A DNA stretch of 64,000 nt from Helicobacter winghamensis ATCC BAA-430 (GTDB lineage Bacteria > Campylobacterota > Campylobacteria > Campylobacterales > Helicobacteraceae). Below, piece after piece: positions 52,908 through 60,946 of this stretch; the first letter of the stretch is position 1, and the number at the start of each line of letters is the position of its first letter. Location: assembly GCF_028751035.1 (NCBI RefSeq), contig NZ_CP063533.1, positions 310,001 through 374,000 of the forward strand, written 5' to 3'. The notes below the pieces were generated by a model. The model was not told the origin of the DNA, did no database searches, and was given only the letters and a program-made list of their open reading frames with translations. The position numbers and the translations under genes are program-made.

Positions 52908-53734
52908 TGTGTGGAGATGCACTAAAAGAATTACAAAAATTACAAAGCAATAGTGTGGATATAGGAGTAACTTCACCACCTTATAATAAACAAGAAAATA
53001 AAAAAGGCTGGCTTGTCAAAAATGTGATTTATGATGCTACAAGTGACAAGCTAGATGAAGAATATTATCAAAAGAGTCAAATTGCGGTGCTTGATGAAGT
53101 GTATAGGGTAACAAAAGAGGGAGGAAGCTTTTTTTATAACCATAAAATTCGTTGGGAAAAAGGCAGATTAATCCATCCACTAGAATGGATAGTAAAAACA
53201 CAATGGAATCTAAGACAGGAGATTATCTGGGATAGGGGGATTGCAGCAAATATTCGTGGTTGGAGATTTTGGCAAGTTGAAGAGAGAATTTATTGGCTAC
53301 AAAAACCAAAGGGTAAAAACTTAATTGGAGAAGAGTTGCAAAGTAGGCACGCACTTTTAAGCTCTATTTGGCGCATACGCCCAGAGAGCAACAACGCTCA
53401 CCCAGCTCCTTTTCCGCTTGCTTTGCCTTTGCGTTGTATATTTTCTATTTTAAATGAAAAGAGTGGGGTTGTGCTTGATCCTTATTGCGGGAGTGGCACA
53501 AGTGGCATTGCAGCAAAGATTCTAAATTGTGAATTTATAGGGATTGATAATTCTCAAAATTATTTAGAGTTTGCAAAACATAGAATTGCAAATTATAGAG
53601 ACTATATCCAAGAAGCGCAAAATGAGTTACAACTCCATAAAGTTAGGGAGAGTTTTAAAGAGAAAAAACAAAAAGGTAAAACAAAAAATAGATTTCTACC
53701 AACCACATCCTTATTTAATACTGATATAAATTAA
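52901..53734 (+). CDS. Type II DNA methyltransferase, beta class
   Basis: The 277-residue methylase has the catalytic TSPPY motif at 24-28 followed later by the SAM-binding DPYCGSGT (193-200), the beta-class order. An SPPY motif occurs in N4-cytosine and N6-adenine enzymes; target base and site are unknown. The C-terminal tail is basic. The ATG at 52901 has AAGGAT inside the endonuclease gene. It forms a restriction-modification pair with the upstream gene. Confidence 0.9.
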   Translation: MLVCGDALKELQKLQSNSVDIGVTSPPYNKQENKKGWLVKNVIYDATSDKLDEEYYQKSQIAVLDEVYRVTKEGGSFFYNHKIRWEKGRLIHPLEWIVKTQWNLRQEIIWDRGIAANIRGWRFWQVEERIYWLQKPKGKNLIGEELQSRHALLSSIWRIRPESNNAHPAPFPLALPLRCIFSILNEKSGVVLDPYCGSGTSGIAAKILNCEFIGIDNSQNYLEFAKHRIANYRDYIQEAQNELQLHKVRESFKEKKQKGKTKNRFLPTTSLFNTDIN

Positions 53735-53738
53735 TTCT

Positions 53739-53756
53739 ACTTCTTAATTAAGAAGT
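53739..53756. promoter_or_regulatory. 18-bp perfect palindrome before the small exported protein and two-component genes
   Basis: ACTTCTTAATTAAGAAGT is self-complementary. It ends eight bases before a TAAAAT -10 box (53764-53769), so it covers the -35 region of the probable promoter for the genes from 53795. It is a candidate operator. It could instead act as a weak bidirectional terminator after the methylase gene. Confidence 0.5.
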
Positions 53757-53794
53757 GCTTGGATAAAATCACATAATTTATATTAAGGGGATTT

Positions 53795-54142
53795 ATGCGC
53801 TGGATTCTATCTTTGTGTTTTATTGTGCAATTTATGGGTGCAAAGGAGATTACTGAAGCCTTGCAAGCAATGCAATTTGATACAACAAAGCAAGACTTAT
53901 TAAGAGAAGCAGTGGGGGAGTTTTATACACAAAAGCGCGTGTATATGCAAAACAATTATCGCATTAGGGATAAAATGCTCATTGCCCTGCAACAAAAAGA
54001 AACAAATCTTACGCGATATGTGGAATCACTAAAAGAAGTGAGTGAGCAATACATTTTAGCGAAGATAGCTTTTTATCGTGAAGTAGTTGGAATCTTAGGG
54101 GAAAAACAGACTGAAAAATTGATAGAAATGCTTAATGAGTGA
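53795..54142 (+). CDS. small exported helical protein beside a two-component system
   Basis: The 115-residue protein has a signal peptide (MRWILSLCFIVQFMGA) and a mature part that looks all-helical: DLLREAVGEFYTQKRVYMQNNYRIRDKMLIALQQKE and SEQYILAKIAFYREVVGIL. This resembles the general layout of Spy/CpxP- or CnrX-like periplasmic proteins but lacks a clear LTxxQ motif. Its location before a regulator-kinase pair suggests an envelope-stress or metal-sensing accessory, by inference only. Confidence 0.6.
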   Translation: MRWILSLCFIVQFMGAKEITEALQAMQFDTTKQDLLREAVGEFYTQKRVYMQNNYRIRDKMLIALQQKETNLTRYVESLKEVSEQYILAKIAFYREVVGILGEKQTEKLIEMLNE

Positions 54143-54167
54143 GTGTTGAAAAACTAAGGGAAGGCTA

Positions 54168-54836
54168 ATGTATAAGATTTTAATCGTAGAAGATGATTTA
54201 GAAATGCAAAAACTTTTGCAAGATTATTTGCAACAAAGCGGAATGGAAGTTATCACCACAGATAGCCCAAACACCGCGATAGAGTGGATTAAACAGCAAA
54301 AAGGATTCCATCTAGCTGTGCTTGATATTATGCTACCTGAAATGGATGGCTTGGAGTTGTGTGAGAGAATTAGGGAGATAAGCGATATACCTATTATTAT
54401 GTCTTCTGCGCGTGGGGATATTAGTAGCAAAATGCTAGGTTTTAAAAATGGGGCTGATGATTATTTGGCAAAATCTTATGAGCCTTTGGAGCTTGTTGCG
54501 CGCATTAATGCGTTACTTAAGCGATACACAAAAACGCAAAGCATAACTTATAAGGACTTAGAGATTGATTCAACAAAACGCAAGGTAAAGGTGGAAGGAA
54601 TCGCTATTGAACTAACTCCCGCGGAATTTGAAATTTTAAATTTGCTTTTTTTACACAAGGGAAAGCCCTTTTCGCGCAATTCCTTATCGCAAGCTATTGC
54701 AAGCATTGCTCCTGATTCTTCGCTAAGAAGCATTGATACACACATTAGAAACCTAAGAGCAAAGCTAGGTGATGATGCTAAGACGCCAAAATACATTCAA
54801 TCTGTTTGGGGAATAGGATATAAATTTTGCGATTAA
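54168..54836 (+). CDS. OmpR-family response regulator
   Basis: The 222-residue protein has an acidic VEDD (7-10), phosphoacceptor Asp53 in AVLDIMLPEMDG, and the switch Lys in YLAKSYEP, where the usual Lys-Pro is Lys-Ser. The C-terminal winged-helix domain has FSRNSLSQ, SIDTHIRNLRAKLGD and VWGIGYKF. The ATG lies 25 bases after the small exported protein. The kinase gene begins within its 3' end. Confidence 0.92.
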   Translation: MYKILIVEDDLEMQKLLQDYLQQSGMEVITTDSPNTAIEWIKQQKGFHLAVLDIMLPEMDGLELCERIREISDIPIIMSSARGDISSKMLGFKNGADDYLAKSYEPLELVARINALLKRYTKTQSITYKDLEIDSTKRKVKVEGIAIELTPAEFEILNLLFLHKGKPFSRNSLSQAIASIAPDSSLRSIDTHIRNLRAKLGDDAKTPKYIQSVWGIGYKFCD

Positions 54837-56065
54837 GAAATTGGATTCCACCTTTATTTGTGCAAATTTATTTGCTGTTTGTGCTATCGCTTGGCATAGG
54901 TGGAATCGTAACTTATCTTGCAAATCTTAATACGCTAAAAAAGAATGAAGAAGCTATTTTGAAGCAAACCACATTTTTTGCGCAACAATCTCTAATGGAG
55001 CTAATGCGCGGTGATATAGCGCGCGTAGAAAGGCTAATTAATGCATTTGAGTTTAAGCCTATTAAAGCACTTCCGTCTAATGCGCAGATTTTAACACAGA
55101 GTAAAAACACTTTTGGACTAATGCAAGTTTTTAAGGTGCAACAAAATTATGGATTCCATCTTGAGTATTTGGGAATGGAATTAATTGCATTTAGGGATTT
55201 TAGCGTGGAACTTGCGGATAATGGCGGGTTAAATGTTTGGATATTTTTAGATTTTTTGGTGCTACTTTTAACTTTTTCTATGATTTTGGCTTTATTGCAC
55301 CCTTTAAAAGTTTTGCAAAGTGGCTTAGAAGAGTTTAGTCAAGGAAATTATCAAACTCACATTCCTGTGCCAAAAGAACCACAGCAAGCAAAACTTGCGC
55401 GAAGTTTTAACACAATGTGTAAAAAGATTTCTAAGCTAATGCTAGCAAGGGAATTTGTACTAAGAAATATTGCCCACGAGCTAAAAACGCCTATTTCTAA
55501 GGCAAAGCTAGCTTTGGAGCTTATGCCTGAAAATCCACAAAAAGGCTTAGTTAGCAAATGTATTCATCATCTTGATAATTTAAGCAGTCAAATTCTAACT
55601 TTTGAGAAAATTCAAGAAGGCAAGGATTTGCTTCACTTAGAAGATTTTGATGTAGAAACTCTGTTTCTTAGGACTTTGGAGCAGTTGTTTATCGAAGAAG
55701 ATTTAGAGATTATGCTTGAAGAAAATTTTAAAATCCGCGGAGATTTGCAGTTTTTATCCATTGCTTTAAGGAATCTTATTGAAAATGCGTTTAAGTATAA
55801 AAGTGGTGGAAAGGTGATTTTAAGGGCTTATGTGGAGAATGGGGAGCAGAGAATTGCTGTAAAAAACAATGGAGAAGCCTTGCAGCAAGAGATTGCATAC
55901 TATCTTGAGCCTTTTTCACGCGATAAGGAACACGCGCTAATTTCTGGCTATGGGCTTGGGCTTGGGATTGTTAAAGGCGTGCTAGAGTTGCACCATTTTA
56001 AGCTAGAGTATTTTTACAAACAGGGTGTGCATTGCTTTGTGATGAAGTTGGAATCTAAAGTGTAA
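54827..56065 (+). CDS. sensor histidine kinase
   Basis: The 412-residue kinase begins at the TTG at 54827, ten bases inside the regulator gene. It has membrane segments near 10-31 and 137-157, a small periplasmic domain, a HAMP-like region, and phosphoacceptor His217 in IAHELKTPISKAKLAL. The ATPase motifs are NLIENAFKYKS and GYGLGLGIVKGVLE. The D-box is not the standard DNG but KNNGEA, as in some CpxA-type kinases. It may sense envelope status with the small exported protein. Confidence 0.9.
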   Translation: MRLRNWIPPLFVQIYLLFVLSLGIGGIVTYLANLNTLKKNEEAILKQTTFFAQQSLMELMRGDIARVERLINAFEFKPIKALPSNAQILTQSKNTFGLMQVFKVQQNYGFHLEYLGMELIAFRDFSVELADNGGLNVWIFLDFLVLLLTFSMILALLHPLKVLQSGLEEFSQGNYQTHIPVPKEPQQAKLARSFNTMCKKISKLMLAREFVLRNIAHELKTPISKAKLALELMPENPQKGLVSKCIHHLDNLSSQILTFEKIQEGKDLLHLEDFDVETLFLRTLEQLFIEEDLEIMLEENFKIRGDLQFLSIALRNLIENAFKYKSGGKVILRAYVENGEQRIAVKNNGEALQQEIAYYLEPFSRDKEHALISGYGLGLGIVKGVLELHHFKLEYFYKQGVHCFVMKLESKV

Positions 56066-56073
56066 GGGGAATA

Positions 56074-57021
56074 ATGGAAATTATAGGGATTGATTTAGGG
56101 AGCAATTCTTTGCGCGGTGTGCGTATGAAAGTGATTGAAAACTCTAATGATAGGGAGTTTGTAGTCTTAAAAGAGTGGGATTGCACGGTGCGGACGGCAG
56201 AGGGTTTAGAAACAAGTGGTGAGATTTGCAAAGCAGCAGTTTGTCGCATTGTAGATGGCTTGTTGCAAATGTGCCAATCCCTAGAAATTGCTAGTGCAGA
56301 TAAGGTGGTGGCGCTCACCACGCAAGCAATGCGTAAAGCACGCAATAAAGAAGCAGTTTTGCAAGAGATTTTTGAAAAAAGTGGGATTAGATTCCGCGTT
56401 GTTAATGGTGAAATGGAAGCAAAAATCACAACTCTAGCCCCAAAAATCGCACTAGAGAAGTTAAAGGTACAAAACCCAAAATACGATAAAGATTGCTTTT
56501 TGCTAATAGATATGGGGGGAGCTAGTAGCGAGTTTGTCGTGTGTGGTGTAGAAATGGAGCTTGCAAAAAGTTTTGAAATAGGGATTGTGAGTGCAAAAGA
56601 TAGATTTAAGAGTGTGGAGAATTTAAAGGCGCGTAAAGATGAGTTTTTAAGGGAGATTGTGGAGTTTGTGGAGTCTTGTAAGAAAAAGGGAGCGATCCCA
56701 AAGTTTCTTGTGGCAAATAGTGGCACGCCAACGCTTGTGTGCGCCTTTAAACTTGGCTTGGATCAATATGATTCTAAGGCAGTGTTTGGGAAAACTCTTG
56801 TAAGGGATGATTTTGAAGCAATGTTGCAGGAGTTTTTAAGGCTTGATAAGGAATCGCAAATCGCGCGTTTTGGGGAGTTTAAGGCTGATGTTGTGCCTTT
56901 TGGAATCGCGCTATTTACTTGCTTTATGGAAGCCTTAGGGTTTAAGGAATGCTTGGTGGTTGATGAGGGTTTGCGCGAAGGAGCTGTGATAGCTTTTGTT
57001 TTAGGTTTTTTGAAATTTTAG
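56074..57021 (+). CDS. Ppx/GppA-family phosphatase
   Basis: The 315-residue protein is shaped like the ASKHA-fold Ppx/GppA family: IIGIDLGSNSLRGVRMKV at the N-terminus, TTQAMRKARN, NGEMEAKI, and LIDMGGASSEFVV. Family members hydrolyse polyphosphate or pppGpp. It lacks the C-terminal HD-like region of long Ppx proteins. The last 80 bases overlap the 3' end of the convergent transporter gene. Confidence 0.88.
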   Translation: MEIIGIDLGSNSLRGVRMKVIENSNDREFVVLKEWDCTVRTAEGLETSGEICKAAVCRIVDGLLQMCQSLEIASADKVVALTTQAMRKARNKEAVLQEIFEKSGIRFRVVNGEMEAKITTLAPKIALEKLKVQNPKYDKDCFLLIDMGGASSEFVVCGVEMELAKSFEIGIVSAKDRFKSVENLKARKDEFLREIVEFVESCKKKGAIPKFLVANSGTPTLVCAFKLGLDQYDSKAVFGKTLVRDDFEAMLQEFLRLDKESQIARFGEFKADVVPFGIALFTCFMEALGFKECLVVDEGLREGAVIAFVLGFLKF

Positions 57022-57871
57022 ATTCTGCTAAGATTACCCCAAGCAGTGTTAAAAATGCACCAACTAAGGCTAGCATAGAAAGTCTTTCTTCTAAAACAAA
57101 AAAGCTAGTAATAATGGTAATAATAGGCGTTAAATACACATAAATATTTGTCTTTACCGCACCAATTAATAATGTGGCGCGATTCCATAAAAGAAAGCAT
57201 AATCCTCCAGCAAAAAGTGATAAAAAAAGTAAGTTTAAGGTAACTTTTAAATCTAGCAAATTTGCTAGATTTGGCGAAAAATCCAAAAAGAAAAAGCTAG
57301 GTAGCATTCCTAAGATTCCATAAAAGATAATGCGCCTTGTAACTAGGATGAGGTTATTTGCTTTTTGCATTATTTTAAGGATTAAAAGCGAGTAAGCTGC
57401 CCAACCAAGTGCTGAGAGAAATGCTAGTGTATCACCTAAAGGATTAAACGCAAATCCCCCTTCTTCGTAGCTCAAAAGCACAATTCCGCTCATACACAAA
57501 ACAAAGGCGGGAAAAAAGACAAAAGAAAGTTTTTCAATTTTTAAAAAGTTTGCAAGCAATGCAGTAAAAAGTGGCGCAGTTGCGATAATGACACTAACAT
57601 TTGAAGCCTTAGAAATATCCATTGCAAGATTTAAGAAAAGATTATAAATTGTGATTCCACAAAGTCCAGCTAGTAGGAAGTAAAGCTCGCTTTTAAGGGC
57701 TGATTTTAAAAGTCTTGGGGCAATAAGAAGCAAGAAGCAATAACCAATAATAAATTGTAAAAATAACAGCTCAAGTGGGCTAAAGACTTCTAAAAGAATC
57801 TTAACGCTCACATAAAGGCTAGACCACAAAAATACGCTAGCAAAGGCTAGAAAATGCCCTAATGCACGCAT
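56942..57871 (-). CDS. EamA/DMT-family transporter, LicB-like by context
   Basis: The 309-residue protein has about ten membrane segments and the two EamA repeats (for example VFLWSSLYVSVKILL and ALGWAAYSLLILKI). In Haemophilus and some Neisseria species LicB, a choline permease of this family, lies with LicA and LicC. Here the upstream gene encodes a LicC-LicA fusion, so import of choline or another amino alcohol is plausible. I place the start at the ATG at 57871 within the fusion gene; a TTG at 57892 is possible. Its 3' end overlaps the ppx gene. Confidence 0.8.
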   Translation of the reverse strand: MRALGHFLAFASVFLWSSLYVSVKILLEVFSPLELLFLQFIIGYCFLLLIAPRLLKSALKSELYFLLAGLCGITIYNLFLNLAMDISKASNVSVIIATAPLFTALLANFLKIEKLSFVFFPAFVLCMSGIVLLSYEEGGFAFNPLGDTLAFLSALGWAAYSLLILKIMQKANNLILVTRRIIFYGILGMLPSFFFLDFSPNLANLLDLKVTLNLLFLSLFAGGLCFLLWNRATLLIGAVKTNIYVYLTPIITIITSFFVLEERLSMLALVGAFLTLLGVILAESKISKNLKQKLSQLLRANPHQPPSIP

Positions 57872-59337
57872 TGTAATTCTTCTAGGGTGCAATGCAAGCG
57901 CATAAGATATTCCCTACCTAGTGGAATGCAATCATAATACCAGCTCCACAACGCCCACACATAGCTAGAGAGTAGCTTGCCTTGTAGAATTTCCTTGTAG
58001 GTAAGATTTGACACTAGCTTTAGGATAAGCCTAATTTGTTCTTTGCTCAATTCAAGTTCGCCTGCTAGATTTCCAAACTCCCAAATGGGAGTGCAAAAGC
58101 CTGCAAATTCAAAGTCAATAAGTTTGATTGTGGAATCTTGTGCATTATAAAGAATGTTTGGAAGCTGTAAATCTCTGTGACATAGCACAGATTCTTTTAA
58201 ATCCGCCTCTTTTGCAATTTGGGTGATGATTTTGTGCTCTTGTTTGCTTAAAAGCGGGATCTTGGCTAGGGATTCATATGTCTTAATCTCATTACTTAAA
58301 AGAATTTTTGAAAAGTTAGGGTGGTTTTTGTGCTTAAAGTTGTGCAAGGTTTGGATTGTGCTAATAAGTTTTTCTAGTGTGGCTAGGTTTAGCTGCTCTC
58401 TTGTTAGAGGCTTATAGACTTGTAAAAAAGTTGTAAGTTTAATATTGCTTGGATAAAACTCTGCTTGGGGTGTGATGTTCTCTCCTAAAAGCTTTGTGAT
58501 TTTTTGTTCTTGCTCTGTGTTAATGACTGCATCTCTGTTGTTGCGTGGAATCCTAATAACTTTCTCTTCTCCTAAAAATTTGATTTTATAATTAATATTT
58601 GTAACACTAAAAAGTCTTGTTGCTTCATTGTCATCAGCACATTGCTTTGCAATTTCTTCTGGAGTGATGAGTTTAGAAACAAGGGCGTCTTCAAAAGAGT
58701 CAATTTCGGTATATAAGGAGTCTAAACCAAAAACATAAAAGTTAATTTTATCCATAGATTTTAAAATACAAGCTTCCCAATATTCGTTATCATCACATTG
58801 ATTTAGGGAATTTTTTATAACTTCTAAATCTTGCTCATTATCAAAAAATGCGATTCCATCTCCATAACCGCTTGTTGCATTTATATCAATATCTAAAAGC
58901 TTACAATTTTCATCTGTGATATATCCCCAAGAAGGTGTTTCGTGCAGAATCTTTTGTGCTAGAAATTGTGAAGCACCCCATTTGATTTGTGTTTCAAAGG
59001 AGTCTTGAAAGGTGCTTGTTAAAAATAAATCCCCATTTAAAATAAAAGTGCCTTTTGTGATTTCCTTTTGCACGCATTTTAAAGAAGCAGCGGAGTTTGT
59101 GGAGGCATAGTTTTCAAACACCACTTTTTTAAAATTCAGCTTTTTTTCTAGCAGGTCAAAAAGATGGTGTTTATAGCCTGTAACTATGATAATTTCATCT
59201 ATTCCACATTTTCTTAAATGCAAAATCGCATTTTCTAAAAGGGTTTTCCCTTTAATTTCCAAAAGGGGTTTAGGCTTGTTGAGAGTTAAAGGGCGTAATC
59301 GTGTGCCTTGTCCAGCGCACAAAATAATGGCTTTCAA
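57859..59337 (-). CDS. LicC-LicA fusion: NTP transferase plus choline/ethanolamine kinase-like protein
   Basis: The 492-residue protein has an N-terminal nucleotidyltransferase (about 1-235) with CAGQGTRLRPLTLNKPKPLL (7-26), and a C-terminal kinase of the choline/aminoglycoside type (about 245-480) with HRDLQLPN (His387 to Asn394) and the metal-binding Asp408 in IDFE. It would phosphorylate a small alcohol and activate it as CDP-alcohol. Substrate choice (choline, ethanolamine or another) is not decided by sequence. It lies between glycan transferase genes and a LicB-like transporter, downstream of flagellin and maf. Confidence 0.85.
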   Translation of the reverse strand: MKAIILCAGQGTRLRPLTLNKPKPLLEIKGKTLLENAILHLRKCGIDEIIIVTGYKHHLFDLLEKKLNFKKVVFENYASTNSAASLKCVQKEITKGTFILNGDLFLTSTFQDSFETQIKWGASQFLAQKILHETPSWGYITDENCKLLDIDINATSGYGDGIAFFDNEQDLEVIKNSLNQCDDNEYWEACILKSMDKINFYVFGLDSLYTEIDSFEDALVSKLITPEEIAKQCADDNEATRLFSVTNINYKIKFLGEEKVIRIPRNNRDAVINTEQEQKITKLLGENITPQAEFYPSNIKLTTFLQVYKPLTREQLNLATLEKLISTIQTLHNFKHKNHPNFSKILLSNEIKTYESLAKIPLLSKQEHKIITQIAKEADLKESVLCHRDLQLPNILYNAQDSTIKLIDFEFAGFCTPIWEFGNLAGELELSKEQIRLILKLVSNLTYKEILQGKLLSSYVWALWSWYYDCIPLGREYLMRLHCTLEELQCVH

Positions 59338-60452
59338 AGTTTGCCTTCCAAAATCTCTTCAATATTTTGCAAGATTGCTTCAACGGAGTGTCCAAGATTA
59401 TACATATTTTCATCACGCAAGGCTTTAAAATATTGTGCTTCCTTGGTAAAGTCTATATTGTCTAAGAATGTTTTAAGTTCTTTTAGATTTTTTGCGTGAT
59501 GATTTTCTAAGATATAACCCCCGTCATTTTCTAAATTAGAATCTAGGGGAGTTGGCATAAACATAAAACTAGGTCGTAAAGTGGTGTAAGAATAAGTAAA
59601 GCTTGTGGTGCTCCAATCTGTGATTAAAAAATCTGTGGAGTTAAAAAATGCATTCCCCATATTCGCATCAATGCTAAAGCGTGCTTCTTCTGCGAAACTT
59701 GCATTGATGAGTCGATAGAAGTAGTGCCCTATGCTGTAATTAAGAGGGTGGGCACGATATGAGATATTGTAATTTGTGTTTTCTAAAAGCCATTCTAAAA
59801 ATGTGATTTCACTTCCCGCAAAGGCATTGATACGCGCATTTCTGTCATTTTCAACATAGCGTAATGTTGGCGCATAGGTTATTGTATTTTTAGGAGTATA
59901 TTGGTATTCTTGCAAGGCTTTGTCAAGTTGTGGGTATCCGCTTGGAAGCAGTTTAACTTGTGGATTGCCTTTTAGGCGATATTGAAAGCCTTGCATTGCT
60001 GTTTTAGAGGGAACAATAATATAATCCATCGTAGCCGTTGCACCACAAACGCAGGTTGCACGATGGGGAAAATAGATTCTTTTTGCGCGTTTGCTTAAAA
60101 ATTCTCTATCAATTCTGCCATCTTCATAGCCTACTTGATCTGCCACAAGAATCAAATCAATTTCTTCAATATCAACATTAGGATAATAAGTTTGATTTGC
60201 TTCTGTAACTCTCCAAGGAAAAAACACATTGTGATGTCCGCTTTTTTCAAAATCATCATTTAAAACTCTATCAACAATAGTGATAACATTATATTTTTCT
60301 TTGAGTTTTGTAATAAGATTTCCAAATTGTGAGCGATAAGTGGGATAGTAAGAAACCACAGCAATATTTTTCTTATCCTTGCTAATAAATCTTTGAATAT
60401 GCTCTTTTGAGCGTTGATTGAACTCCTCTAGAAGTTTTTGTTCTTCTGTCAT
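59334..60452 (-). CDS. CDP-glycerol glycerophosphotransferase-like protein
   Basis: The 372-residue protein has two Rossmann-like halves. Segments include AVVSYYPTYRSQFGNL, RIYFPHRATC, TITYAPTLRY, ISYRAHPLNYSIGHYF and TDFLITDWSTTSFTYSYTTLRPSFMF, the pattern of TagF/TarF-type transferases that use CDP-activated alcohol phosphates. It may transfer a phospho-alcohol to a glycan. Its ATG overlaps the stop of the upstream gene as ATGA, and its stop overlaps the LicCA start by four bases. Confidence 0.8.
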   Translation of the reverse strand: MTEEQKLLEEFNQRSKEHIQRFISKDKKNIAVVSYYPTYRSQFGNLITKLKEKYNVITIVDRVLNDDFEKSGHHNVFFPWRVTEANQTYYPNVDIEEIDLILVADQVGYEDGRIDREFLSKRAKRIYFPHRATCVCGATATMDYIIVPSKTAMQGFQYRLKGNPQVKLLPSGYPQLDKALQEYQYTPKNTITYAPTLRYVENDRNARINAFAGSEITFLEWLLENTNYNISYRAHPLNYSIGHYFYRLINASFAEEARFSIDANMGNAFFNSTDFLITDWSTTSFTYSYTTLRPSFMFMPTPLDSNLENDGGYILENHHAKNLKELKTFLDNIDFTKEAQYFKALRDENMYNLGHSVEAILQNIEEILEGKL

Positions 60453-60946
60453 AATAAATCTCCCTGTAAAAATTCTGTGATTTCTTTTAGTTTGGAATCT
60501 TTTGTGAATTCTAATGCGTTTAATGTGGCTTTTAGCTCTTTTAATGAAGTTGTAACAAAGGCAATTTTTTGAAGTGCTGCATAGAGTCTATCATTGCCAA
60601 AATCAACGGTGGTAAAAGCAGGAAGATATAAAAGACTAGGTTTTAAAAAAGACAAGCTAAAGGCTAGGGTAAGATTGGAAGTATCTGTGATTAAAATTTC
60701 TGCCTCTTTTGCTTTTTGCAAGTTTGAAATTTGTGTAATAGAGCAATAATCTAGGGCTTCTAAAATAACCTTATTGTATTTTGTGGGAGTTTTTGAGTGG
60801 GGTAGATAAAGGATTTTATTATGCCCCCCCCCCCCACATTTTTGAGTATAAAGTATTTCTAAAATTTGAAGATCATATGTGCAAAGGCAGTTTGCGTGAA
60901 GCAAGTCAAAATCCTCTCTAAAAGATGGCGCATAAAGGATTGTCAT
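60449..60946 (-). CDS. short CDP-glycerol transferase-like C-terminal domain with an in-frame G12 tract
   Basis: The 165-residue protein matches only the C-terminal half of CDP-glycerol glycerophosphotransferases: ILYAPSFREDFD at the start, YLPHSKTP, and ILITDTSNLTLAFSLSFLKPSLLYLP. It has no N-terminal acceptor domain and may be a truncated paralogue or an accessory subunit. A G12 tract (60824-60835) encodes GGGG after Cys36. Changes not divisible by three close the frame: 13 Gs stop within two codons and 11 Gs within about 22. The ATG overlaps the maf stop. Confidence 0.7.
   Translation of the reverse strand: MTILYAPSFREDFDLLHANCLCTYDLQILEILYTQKCGGGGHNKILYLPHSKTPTKYNKVILEALDYCSITQISNLQKAKEAEILITDTSNLTLAFSLSFLKPSLLYLPAFTTVDFGNDRLYAALQKIAFVTTSLKELKATLNALEFTKDSKLKEITEFLQGDLL
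60824..60835 (-). repeat. G12 homopolymer in the transferase-like gene
   Basis: Twelve Cs on the plus strand read as GGGG in frame on the minus strand. The frame is open at the length seen here, so the gene would be on in this copy. Confidence 0.92.

Noticed and set aside
53795-54142. Naming the small exported protein CpxP or Spy
   Set aside because: No clear LTxxQ motif is present; the resemblance is limited to signal peptide, size and helical content.
60449-60946. Treating the 165-residue transferase-like frame as the frameshifted 5' half of the next gene
   Set aside because: The next gene is complete in itself, with both transferase halves, and the two have a proper ATGA stop/start overlap.
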